Source: Lewinellaceae bacterium (GTDB lineage: Bacteria > Bacteroidota > Bacteroidia > Chitinophagales > Saprospiraceae). Taken from it: DNA of 64,000 bases. Both the position numbers and the translations under genes were made by a program. This document shows positions 35,468-43,700 of the stretch, piece after piece. A model generated the notes under the pieces. The model did not search any database, was not told the origin of the DNA, and saw only the letters and a program-made list of their open reading frames with translations. Location of the stretch: positions 1,939,001 through 2,003,000 of the forward strand of contig JACJXX010000001.1 of assembly GCA_020636435.1 (NCBI GenBank), given 5' to 3'. The first letter of the stretch is position 1; every line of letters starts with the position of its first letter.

Positions 35468-36424
35468 TTACTGCTCAAACAGCGAATCTACAAACGCCCG
35501 TTTGTTGAACACCTGCAGTTTGTCGATGGCTTCGCCCACCCCGATGTATTTGATGGGCACTTTAAACTGGTCGGAGATGCCAATGGCGACGCCACCCTTG
35601 GCGGTGCCGTCGAGTTTGGTGAGGGCCAGGGCGGACACCTCGGTCGCGTCGGTGAAGTGGCGGGCCTGCTCGAAGGCGTTTTGGCCGGTGGTCGCGTCGA
35701 GCACCAGCAGCACTTCGTGGGGGGCCCCCTCCAGGCTTTTGGCCACCGATCGCTTGATCTTGCTCAGCTCCTTCATGAGGTTGATCTTGGTGTGGAGGCG
35801 GCCGGCGGTATCGATGATGGCCACGTCGCAATTGTTGTTGATGGCATGCTGGACTGTTTCGTAGGCAACGGCGGCGGGGTCGGTATGCATGCCTTTGCTG
35901 TAGAAGTCGCAACCCACGCGTTCCGACCAGATCCGGAGCTGGTCGACGGCGGCGGCGCGGAAGGTGTCGGCGGCGCCGAGCACCACTTTTTTGCCCTTGA
36001 GCTTATACTGGTGGGCCAGTTTGCCGATGGTGGTGGTTTTGCCCACTCCATTTACGCCGACGACCAGGATAATACTGGGGCTTTGGGCCGAAGGCAGGAT
36101 ATAGTCTTCGATATCGGCGGTGTTGTTCTCGGACAGCAACTGAACGATCTCATCGCGCAGGATTTCGTTGAGCTCGGAGGTGCCCAGGTATTTATCGCGC
36201 GCCACGCGCGCTTCGATGCGCTCGATGATCTTGACGGTTGTTTCCAGGCCCACATCAGAAGTGATCAGGATGTTCTCCAGTTCATCGAGCACCTCGTCAT
36301 CGACCGTGGTTTTTCCGGCTACCGCCTTGGTCAGTTTTCCAAAGAAGCTTTCTTTGGTCTTTTCCAGCCCCTTATCGAGGTCTTCCTTTTTTTCTTTGCT
36401 GAAGAATTTGTTGAAAAAGCTCAT
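35468..36424 (-). CDS. ftsY: Signal recognition particle receptor FtsY
   Basis: 318 residues from the ATG at 36422-36424 (MSFFNKFFSKEKKEDLDKG). It has an N-domain (~20-100) and a G-domain with GVNGVGKTTTIGKLAHQ (P-loop), DTFRAAAVDQL, DTAGRLHTK, TKLDGTAKGG and the closing GVGEAIDKLQVFNKRAFVDSLF. The acidic A-domain is absent, as is common outside enterics. It docks ribosome-SRP complexes at the inner membrane through GTP-dependent pairing with Ffh. It is the last gene of the rpmB-rpmG-DUF4295-ftsY run; a strong hairpin precedes it. Confidence 0.97.
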   Translation of the reverse strand: MSFFNKFFSKEKKEDLDKGLEKTKESFFGKLTKAVAGKTTVDDEVLDELENILITSDVGLETTVKIIERIEARVARDKYLGTSELNEILRDEIVQLLSENNTADIEDYILPSAQSPSIILVVGVNGVGKTTTIGKLAHQYKLKGKKVVLGAADTFRAAAVDQLRIWSERVGCDFYSKGMHTDPAAVAYETVQHAINNNCDVAIIDTAGRLHTKINLMKELSKIKRSVAKSLEGAPHEVLLVLDATTGQNAFEQARHFTDATEVSALALTKLDGTAKGGVAIGISDQFKVPIKYIGVGEAIDKLQVFNKRAFVDSLFEQ

Positions 36425-36454
36425 AGTTGGAATTTGTCGCAAAAGGTGAAAATG

Positions 36455-36492
36455 AGAAGGGGCTTTTCTTCCCGAGAAAGAAAAGCCCCTTC
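36455..36492 (-). terminator. Perfect hairpin between the DUF4295 gene and ftsY
   Basis: AGAAGGGGCTTTTCTT and AAGAAAAGCCCCTTCT form a perfect 16-bp stem with a 6-nt loop, 27 bp after the upstream stop and 31 bp before the ftsY start. A T-rich tract follows only weakly (CATTTTCACC). It could be a terminator, an attenuator or an RNase processing site that sets ftsY expression below that of the ribosomal proteins. Confidence 0.55.
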
Positions 36493-36518
36493 TATTATCC
36501 GTATAGTGATAATTTACA

Positions 36519-36692
36519 TTACTTGTTGGCGAAGAACTCCGCCACCTTGTCCTTGTGGATCATCACCTCTTTGTAGGTGTACTTACCGGTCTTCGGATCC
36601 TTAATGCTCTTTATCACCTTTACATGGTCGCGGCCGGAACCGGCGTTAGCGCTACGTTGGGCGACCCTTGCGTTCTTTGATACTTTAGCCAT
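36519..36692 (-). CDS. DUF4295 small basic protein
   Basis: 57 residues: MAKVSKNARVAQRSANAG, then a Lys-rich body with VKVIKSIKDPKTGKYTYKEV and the end DKVAEFFANK. It matches the short Bacteroidota family DUF4295, found after rpmB-rpmG as here. The size, high positive charge and position suggest a ribosome- or RNA-associated protein, but no function is established. A TACTTTTG box at 36731-36738 could give it an internal promoter. Confidence 0.9.
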   Translation of the reverse strand: MAKVSKNARVAQRSANAGSGRDHVKVIKSIKDPKTGKYTYKEVMIHKDKVAEFFANK

Positions 36693-36730
36693 TTCACAAG
36701 ACTTTTAAAAGTTATAGAGTATATTCTTCT

Positions 36731-36738
36731 CAAAAGTA
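36731..36738 (-). promoter_or_regulatory. Possible internal -7 box upstream of the DUF4295 gene
   Basis: The minus strand reads TACTTTTG (TAnnTTTG), 39 bp before the DUF4295 start, inside a 152-bp gap after rpmG. The -33 box is unclear. Confidence 0.35.
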
Positions 36739-36844
36739 GGCAAGATTTGCAGGAATTTCAGGAAATCGGGGCCTCCTTCAAGAATTTTTTTTGCAATTCC
36801 TACAACCACGCCACTGAAACTCTATAACGTATTGGACACAAAAT

Positions 36845-37033
36845 TTATTTGATCTCGCGATGAACAGTTACCCGTTTGAGGATGGGGTTGTATTTCTTCA
36901 ATTCCAGGCGGTCGGGCGAGTTTTTCCGGTTCTTCTCGGTAACGTACCGGGAAGTGCCCGGCATGCCGGAGTTCCGATGCTCAGTGCATTCCAGGATGAT
37001 CTGAATGCGGTTTCCTTTGCTCTTCTTAGCCAT
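36845..37033 (-). CDS. rpmG: Large ribosomal subunit protein bL33
   Basis: 62 residues, MAKKSKGNRIQIILECTEH, RYVTEKNRKNSPDRLELKKYN and the closing VTVHREIK: a complete bL33 of the cysteine-free type (no zinc CxxC pairs). It belongs to the 50S subunit near the E site. It follows rpmB by 21 bp in the usual Bacteroidota order. Confidence 0.97.
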   Translation of the reverse strand: MAKKSKGNRIQIILECTEHRNSGMPGTSRYVTEKNRKNSPDRLELKKYNPILKRVTVHREIK

Positions 37034-37054
37034 CTTTCTTAACGTTTGAGGTCT

Positions 37055-37303
37055 TTAAAATTTAACGCCGGTATTGATGCCCTTGCGCTCCATCTTCTGG
37101 ACGAATTCGTACACGCCCATCTTATCGATAGACCGCATAGCCGCTGCGGACACCTTCAGGGTAACCCATATATCCTTTTCCGGTACGTAGAAACGCTTTT
37201 TCTGCAGGTTGGGCAAAAAGCGGCGCCTGGTCTTCCGGTTGGAGTGGGAGACCGTATTTCCCGATATCGGGCGCTTTCCTGTGAGTTGGCAAACTTTCGA
37301 CAT
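37055..37303 (-). CDS. rpmB: Large ribosomal subunit protein bL28
   Basis: 82 residues, starting MSKVCQLTGKRPISGNTVSHS with NRKTRRRFLPNLQKKRFYV and VSAAAMRSIDKMGVYEFVQ: a complete bL28. The ATG lies only 17 bp after the last tRNA-derived module, in an A/G-rich stretch. No promoter is seen between the tRNA and this gene, so rpmB is probably read from the tRNA-Arg promoter and its mRNA freed by tRNA-type processing. Confidence 0.97.
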   Translation of the reverse strand: MSKVCQLTGKRPISGNTVSHSNRKTRRRFLPNLQKKRFYVPEKDIWVTLKVSAAAMRSIDKMGVYEFVQKMERKGINTGVKF

Positions 37304-37320
37304 CTCTTTTCTTTTTTTTG

Positions 37321-37540
37321 TGACTCCGGCAGGATTCGAATGCTGACGTTTCAGTCAGCATCCCGACAAGCTTTGCTTCGTCGGGACCTGCAACCTTCCC
37401 GGCGCAAGGCCGGGATGCTCTATCCAATTGTGACTCCGGCAGGATTCGAATGCTGACGTTTCAGTCAGCATCCCGACAAGCTTTGCTTCGTCGGGACCTG
37501 CAACCTTCCCGGCGCAAAGCCGGGATGCTCTATCCAATTG
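37321..37540 (-). repeat. Two tandem 110-bp modules derived from tRNA-Arg
   Basis: Two 110-bp units (37431-37540 and 37321-37430, one mismatch) follow the intact tRNA-Arg head to tail. Each keeps the tRNA from AATTGGATAGAGCA onward, including AGGTTGCAGGT and the full 3' half TCGAATCCTGCCGGAGTCA, but lacks the 5' acceptor strand. The anticodon arm is replaced by the hairpin TCCCGGC-TTTGC-GCCGGGA. About 46 nt are inserted in the T-loop, forming two hairpins (CCCGAC...GTCGGG and TGCTGAC-TGAAAC-GTCAGCA). They cannot be normal tRNAs. Confidence 0.85.
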
Positions 37541-37614
37541 TGACTCCGGCAGGATTCGAACCTGCAACCTCCTGATCCGTAGTCAGGTGCTCTATCCAAT
37601 TAAGCTACGGAGCC
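37541..37614 (-). tRNA. tRNA-Arg (anticodon ACG)
   Basis: 74 nt on the minus strand. Acceptor GGCTCCG pairs with CGGAGTC (one G-T), D-arm GCTTAATTGGATAGAGC, anticodon stem CCTGA/TCAGG with loop CTACGGA (ACG), T-arm GCAGG-TTCGAAT-CCTGC, discriminator A. CCA is not encoded. It heads the transcript that runs into rpmB. Confidence 0.97.
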
Positions 37615-37632
37615 GTTTTTTGATTGCGGATG

Positions 37633-37663
37633 CAAAGATAAGGGTTTATTCTTTCCGGCAAAA
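37633..37663 (-). promoter_or_regulatory. Promoter of the tRNA-Arg/rpmB transcript
   Basis: On the minus strand, TTTTG, 18 bp, then TATCTTTG: a full match to the Bacteroidota -33/-7 promoter. The -7 box ends 18 bp before the tRNA 5' end, a normal distance. Confidence 0.75.
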
Positions 37664-37854
37664 GGTTTTTTGAGATTTTTTGCCGGAGGCTGATTGAATC
37701 CGCCTGGTTACCTGCTGTAACAGTGTGGATGGGGAAAATAGTTCATGGGGAGGAGGTATTTAAAAGTTTGTATTCCTAAATGACCGTCTTGTACCGCCTT
37801 TCCGCCATATCGTCTCCAACACACCTGCAGGATTCTCAAACCCCATATCCACCA

Positions 37855-38261
37855 TCATCGAAGCAATAATATAAGGCTTATACCCCGCCTTCTTACTTCC
37901 GGAAGCAGATCGTATCCTTCAGGATGGGCCAGTGCCATGTCCATCCCGAAGCAGGTGAGCAGCCCGATGATGCCTTTTGGAACGGAAAGGGGCTTGCCAT
38001 AACTGGGTGAATAGGCCCAGCGATCTTTTTGCGCCGGAGGGCTTCCAGCGAGCCGAAGGTGTGCCTGAGGCACAGCAGGTCGGCCAGCGACTGGGTGGGG
38101 TGGTCGATGTCGCATTGCAAGTTAACCAGGCCAGGGCGCTGCTACAGGATGCCCTGCCGGAAGCCGTCGTCCAGCGCCTTGCCGACTTCCCGCCTATAAG
38201 TATTACCCTCCCCAAGGTAGGTATCGTCTCGGATGTTCGACAAGAGTTCGACAAGCTTCAT
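37855..38261 (-). pseudogene. ygeW: YgeW-type knotted carbamoyltransferase remnant
   Basis: Three frames together rebuild part of a YgeW-like carbamoyltransferase: MKLVELLSNIRDDTYLGEGN and TYRREVGKALDDGF (start at 38261), then NLQCDIDHPTQSLADLLCLR and HTFGSLEALRRKKIA, then WAYSPSYGKPLSVPKGII and CFGMDMALAHPEGYDLLPE. At least two frameshifts separate them, and the C-terminal third is missing. The family acts in anaerobic purine breakdown beside ssnA, a piece of which lies next door on the other strand. Confidence 0.7.
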
Positions 38262-38297
38262 TCTGCGATCAAATAAGCATACAGCGCATAAAAAGAC

Positions 38298-38510
38298 GAG
38301 GCCTCCGACGAGGTGGGCGTTGGCCACCTGCTTTGTTATGAGATCAGCGATCGGGATGGAGAAGCGATAGCCCGGCAGGGGCTGGTGGGGCTGCACGCGT
38401 CCTTTACCGTCAGCGACGATACGCTGACCAAAGCGGTCGCTCTAGCGCGGAAGTATGATTCGGGCATCCACATTCACGTGGCGGAGAATCCTATCGACCA
38501 GGAACGTCGC
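38298..38510 (+). pseudogene. ssnA: SsnA-type aminohydrolase fragment
   Basis: A single frame encodes GVGHLLCYEISDRDGEA, GLVGLHASFTVSDDTLTKAV and GIHIHVAENPIDQE, a metal-binding internal segment of the amidohydrolase SsnA. Both ends of the ~440-residue enzyme are absent. Divergent from the ygeW remnant and 37 bp from it. The two fragments record a lost purine-degradation cluster. Confidence 0.65.
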
Positions 38511-38604
38511 CTTTCTGGTTGGCCAGGGCTTTGACCGAATAGGCGGCTGAGTGGGGAGTTTTGGGAAAATATGAGGAAGCTGGAGCTATGAAACAGTTTT
38601 TGGT

Positions 38605-38745
38605 TTACGCCATCTCCGGGTCAAAAAAGTTTCGTTCAAAGGCTTCGATCATGGCCCCATTGGAAGGCTCAACATGAAGAACCAGGTGTAAAACCCTGTC
38701 TTCTAACTCGCAGTAGTCCCCTATCCAAATGCCGGACCAGTATCA
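38605..38745 (-). pseudogene. Possible C-terminal fragment of an unknown gene
   Basis: A short minus-strand frame ends with LHLVLHVEPSNGAMIEAFER and NFFDPEMA before a TAA at 38605-38607. It has normal protein-like composition but no start codon, and a stop lies just upstream. I do not recognise the family. It may be another relic in this decayed stretch (37.8-38.8 kb). Confidence 0.25.
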
Positions 38746-38921
38746 GTAGATTTACCAATACAGCCTAACGGGCTGTCCACAAATAATCCGAAGAAATTTA
38801 AACATATTGATCATTGTCATTTCAAAGGAAGGATTTAATCAACAAATTACAACCAGAAAATTTGCCTCGGGCCAAGGGGCAATGCGTTTCACCTTCCGCA
38901 ATCCAATTTCTAACTGCTCAC

Positions 38922-40724
38922 ATGGACAAGCCGCATCATTTATATTTAGTCTTTGCCAACCAACCGGAGAACCCTCTGAAAAACCTGCAGAAGGAGTACG
39001 AAGAAGTACAAGAGCTTTTTATCGGGCCACAATCTCAGGGACACTATCTAGCCCATTGTTTGTCTTCGGCAAACCTGGAATATGTCGCCAAAAAGTTTAA
39101 CGATATTAAGGAGAAGCTATTCCTTTTTCATTACAGCGGCCATGCGGGGAAAGATCTGCTGGCGCTCAACGAGCAGCATGCGCGACCCGAAGGCATCGCT
39201 CACCTGCTCGGGCAATGCCCGGAGTTGAAACTCGTGGTGCTCAATGCCTGTGCAACCGCCAGCCAGGTAGATGCTCTTTTGGGAAAAGGAGTTCCTGTGG
39301 TAATCGCCACCAACGCAGAAGTAGATGATGAAGTAGCCATGAGATTCTCTCTTGAGTTCTACAGGGCGCTGGTAATGGGAGATAACATAAAAAAAGCCTT
39401 CAATTGGGCGGAAGGCCACGTAAAAACAAGATGGGATGTGAAATTCCATAAAGCAAACAGGGGGATAGAGGGCCTGAAAAGTGAAATCCAGGGCTTGCAG
39501 TGGGGGCTCTTCTATTCTGAAAAGAATGAATTGAGGACCAAACTGCCGATGCGCCTACCATCGGGGCAACCTATGCAGTTTATACATACCTATATTCCCA
39601 ACGAACTGCTATTCGACACCCTGATGCATGCTTTATCCGGCTTCAACGAAGAAATAAGGGCACTACAGGAAAAAGAGGAAGAAGAAAAGGGCAGCGCAAG
39701 TTGGCGAAATAAAGCAAACCTGGCAATTATTGAAGCCTTTCCACTTCCTATAGCCGAACAGATTCGGAAATTACTCAGTGACGAGGGCAGCTTTTCAGAA
39801 GTGAGCCTGGACCGCATCCGGCAAATCAGCACCGTCTACCAGGTGGCCCTGGAAATGTTGGCTTTCACCATGATTTCCCATCTTTGGGAAGTCCAGATGA
39901 AAGATGAGGAAGACAAAAAAACTACGCCTTTGCCTTCTGGCCTGCAACAAAGCCTGAAGGAATACTTCAGCCTGGGCCCGCAGGCCCATAGCGCTTACGA
40001 CTACATCCCGCTCATTCGCCAAATCCGGCAGTATTTTGACGGCCGCCAGGTAGCGTATTTTATCGAGGAGCTCGAATATTTGAAAGACCTCTTTCAGGAA
40101 GACGAGGATTTTAGCCGGGCTTGCGACTACCTTTCTTTCCTGCGCCGCCGTTCTCAGCACAACGCCATCGATGTGGGCCGGATTCCGCAAACCTGCCAGG
40201 AGGCAGAAGAAAAACTGCGCACCATCCTTGCCAACCTTGGTTTTCTTTCCCGCTACCGGCTGGTTAGCATCAAGAACATCGACGTTCGCAAATACCACCA
40301 CCATCCGCAAGCCACCTTCAATCACACGCTGATCGGCAAAATAAATCCGTTGGGAAGTTCAGGATCGGCTCGTTATGTATGGAAAAAATACATGGACAAC
40401 CGAGGTGCTCTACTTATGCAGCAGGAAGCCGATATTCCGGGCCGAAAGTTTGACCCCAAAAAAAAAGAACACCAAATAAAGGGAGAGTTAGGATACCTCA
40501 ACCTGTCGCCTTTTGTGTTCGACCTGAACGCCTTTGATGATAACGCGAATAAGGTTCGGTTTTGCTTTTTCAGCCATTATGAGGCCGGCACTTATTACTT
40601 CGAGCCGGTCGGAGAAAAAAGTGGAAATACGGTTGAAGTCTCTGCGGACTTTCAGCAGGATTCCGAAATTCACTTCGTCATCCGGGAACAATTCGAAGCC
40701 TTCCGGGAGCTGATGCTTCGTTAG
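38922..40724 (+). CDS. CHAT-domain protease, first gene of a three-gene cluster
   Basis: 600 residues from the ATG at 38922 (MDKPHHLYLVFANQPENPL); an upstream TTG start at 38814 would add a poorly supported 36 residues. Residues ~1-215 form a CHAT (caspase-like) domain with the catalytic His in FHYSGHAGKD (His74) and Cys in LVVLNACATA (Cys110). The rest, ~220-600, is helical then beta-rich and unrecognised, with no TPR or gingipain-like part. There is no signal peptide, so it acts in the cytoplasm. It stops 18 bp before the STAND-ROK gene; co-expression is very likely. CHAT proteases paired with STAND NTPases are known from bacterial immunity, but the cleavage target here is unknown. Confidence 0.82.
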   Translation: MDKPHHLYLVFANQPENPLKNLQKEYEEVQELFIGPQSQGHYLAHCLSSANLEYVAKKFNDIKEKLFLFHYSGHAGKDLLALNEQHARPEGIAHLLGQCPELKLVVLNACATASQVDALLGKGVPVVIATNAEVDDEVAMRFSLEFYRALVMGDNIKKAFNWAEGHVKTRWDVKFHKANRGIEGLKSEIQGLQWGLFYSEKNELRTKLPMRLPSGQPMQFIHTYIPNELLFDTLMHALSGFNEEIRALQEKEEEEKGSASWRNKANLAIIEAFPLPIAEQIRKLLSDEGSFSEVSLDRIRQISTVYQVALEMLAFTMISHLWEVQMKDEEDKKTTPLPSGLQQSLKEYFSLGPQAHSAYDYIPLIRQIRQYFDGRQVAYFIEELEYLKDLFQEDEDFSRACDYLSFLRRRSQHNAIDVGRIPQTCQEAEEKLRTILANLGFLSRYRLVSIKNIDVRKYHHHPQATFNHTLIGKINPLGSSGSARYVWKKYMDNRGALLMQQEADIPGRKFDPKKKEHQIKGELGYLNLSPFVFDLNAFDDNANKVRFCFFSHYEAGTYYFEPVGEKSGNTVEVSADFQQDSEIHFVIREQFEAFRELMLR

Positions 40725-40742
40725 GGTTAAATTTCAGACGCC

Positions 40743-43700
40743 ATGCAAACTCCTTTCAAATTTCTCGATGCTTATGAACTTGAAGATGCCGATATCTTTT
40801 TCGGACGCGGCCAGGAGACCCGCCTGTTGTACGAATCCGTGAAAAAGAACCGGCTGGTCCTGGTATACGGGCCTTCCGGAACGGGCAAGACGAGCCTGGT
40901 GAAATGCGGATTGGCCAGCCGTTTTGACAGTGCCGACTGGCACCCGATCCACATCCAGCGCAACGAGAACATCAATACCTCTCTGCAGCAGCAACTCCAG
41001 AAAAAGTCAGGAGAAGAACTCTTCACCGGTTTGCCGGAAGCTTTGGAAAAAGTTTACGCCCAAAGCCTCCGGCCCATTTACCTCATCTTCGACCAGTTGG
41101 AGGAATTGCTGATTATGGGCGATAAGGAAGAACAGGAAAATTTCATCAGTTCCATTAAAGCGTTGCTGGAGGCTAATACTCCGCTGGACTACCACATTCT
41201 ATTGATCTTACGGGGCGAATTCCTCGGACAACTTCATTCTTTTGAAGAGAAGATTCCCAGCCTGTTTGACCGTCGCCTCTACGTGGGGCCTATGGATACA
41301 GAAACGCTGATTGATGTAGTCATTCGTTCCTGTAAAGAATTTGATATTACACTGGAGAACCCGGAGGCCAACGCCAGGCAGATCATTAAAGGCAGAGGGG
41401 AAACTAACCTCCCTTTGACACACCTGCAGGTGTATCTGGATGGGTTGTGGCAGCAGGTGTACTGGGATGCCTTGTACCTGCAGATAAACAAGGTGCTCAA
41501 AGGGAAACCCGGGAAATTGTCTCAGTTGAATTTCACCTCCGAACAAATTCGGAGCTTTGACGATATCGAAGAAGACCTAAAACGGATACTGGACGGACAG
41601 GATGAATTGTACCAAAAGCTATTAAAAATAATTAAAAAGTTCGATGTAAATGTAGAAGAAGGGAAATGGCCGCCGTTGACCTTCACCTCCAAACAAATTA
41701 AAGATTTTGTCAATATAGAGGAAGTCCTCGACCGGTTCCTGGACGAACAGGCTAAAGAAATTCAAGTAAAGTTGGATAATGAATTTCCGAATGTAAATAT
41801 CAGGAAAAGGACCGTAGAGGAGGTGCTCGACAGTTTCGTCACCGGAAAAGGCACCAAGCGGCCGGTGAAATTTGAGCCAAGCGGCCAGTTGGTCCAGGTC
41901 GGCGAAGATGCGCCGGGTTATCTGCGCAAATTGGACAAGGAAGTCCTGACGAAATGCATCAACCAACTGATCAAAAGGCGTATCCTGTGCTTCAATAAAG
42001 AAGTCATAGAATTGACCCATGACATCCTCGCCACCCTCTTGAACAACAAACGCGGCGATGATGCTCATCTGGCCAATATTCATTATGACCTGCTGCTGAC
42101 CTACTTCGATGATTACCAAAGGGCGCCCGAAAAAGGGAAATACATAAGCCCGAAATTGATCTCAGACATCGAGCATTACTGGGATATTCTGGAACCTTTG
42201 CTGGGAGAAGAACTCGAGCAATTTTTCAAGGGCCAGGCACTTCTGGACAAGGAGGAAAAGCTAAAACAAAAGGAAAAACTCAGGCCAGGTTTCCAAAAGA
42301 TTAGTTCCAGGTTATCTCTCGATGACCAAAAACTGTTTCTGGGCCTTTTCCTTCAGTACGGGCAGGCTTACAACTTGGGGCATATTGGCAACAATCAAGT
42401 AAGCCCGGTATCGCTGAAAGACAAATTGATCAACGATATCAATGATGTCATTTTTCAATTGTCGATAGGGTATCCGATCCACTCAACCATCGAACATTTA
42501 AAAAACAAACCCATAACGAAGGAACCTTTACCGACCCATATCAAACGAACCATCAGCCTTTTGATCGGGCTAAGGTGGTATTTCGAAAGGAACGAGGAAG
42601 AAATATACCGCAAAGTAGCTATGGAAGACGTGCTCAAGATCAGGGCGGAATACAATATAATCGGCAATCACTTCGTGCCATTTCCGGAAAAAACCCCGTG
42701 GTCTTTATGCTATCCGCTGCTCTTGGTGCAGGCTGTGCGGTTTTCTCAGATAGAATGGGACAACCATGATTACTGTTATGAGTATTTTAGCGCCATGCGG
42801 TCGTTTCACGAGTTGGGAAATCTATTCGATAAGCTTTCCCCCTCCGGTGAGGAAAAATTTGCTTTCCAAAAAATCTTGCTCATTTTTACTCGCCTGATAC
42901 GGTGGTTTACTTTGAATGGGCAGTTTTGCCGGGGTTCCTCCAGCTTCAACACGCACCATCCCGGCCTGGAACTGAACCACAAAGAGAAGGAACTGCTACA
43001 GATCATTTTGTTCACCGATGAATTGCTGAGAAAGGATAAATATAAAGTTGAGAATCAGATAAAAGAGTACATAAGACAAGGTGAAATAGAAAAATTATTT
43101 GAAAATCCCGAATGGGAAGAGATAGCCGAAGAAATTTACAATCACGATTTCCAGGAAAAACTCAAGTTCCTGAACACGGCTACTGTTGAAGAGCAGGAAT
43201 TAAACCTGTTCAGCAACCTCACCATAAGACAACCTCAGGAAAACGAAATTTTTAATGAATCCCTGAGAAGAAAACTCCCTCCGGTTGTCCGCAATAAGGA
43301 AGGCATTGCTCATTTTGCCATCAACAAAACGCAGCGGCAGATGGGAATACTGCGGAAATTAGAGGAACAGTTTACTGGCGGCATAAAAAAAGCAAACATT
43401 GCGGATTATTTTTTTATCCAGCATTTAGAGACTTTGCCGGAAACCGGCGCCGGGCAAATTCTTTCTCCCGAAGAAAAAATTTACCTCGTGTACGTAAAAC
43501 CCTTCAGAGTACTGGAGCTCATTCACGGCTTTGAATATTCGGCAAAGGACCCCGAACCGGAAACAGCCATAGATTTTCTGGCTCTGGCCTTTCAGAAAGC
43601 ATTCAAAAATTACGAAGGCACCTTACCTCTTCCAATCGTTCATTTCATCCTCAACCTTCTACCTTATTTCGACGTGCCGAGGCTCGAAAAAAACGATGGC

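Noticed and set aside
37321..37540. CRISPR-like array of 110-bp repeats
   Set aside because: There are only two units without spacers, and each is clearly derived from the adjacent tRNA-Arg.
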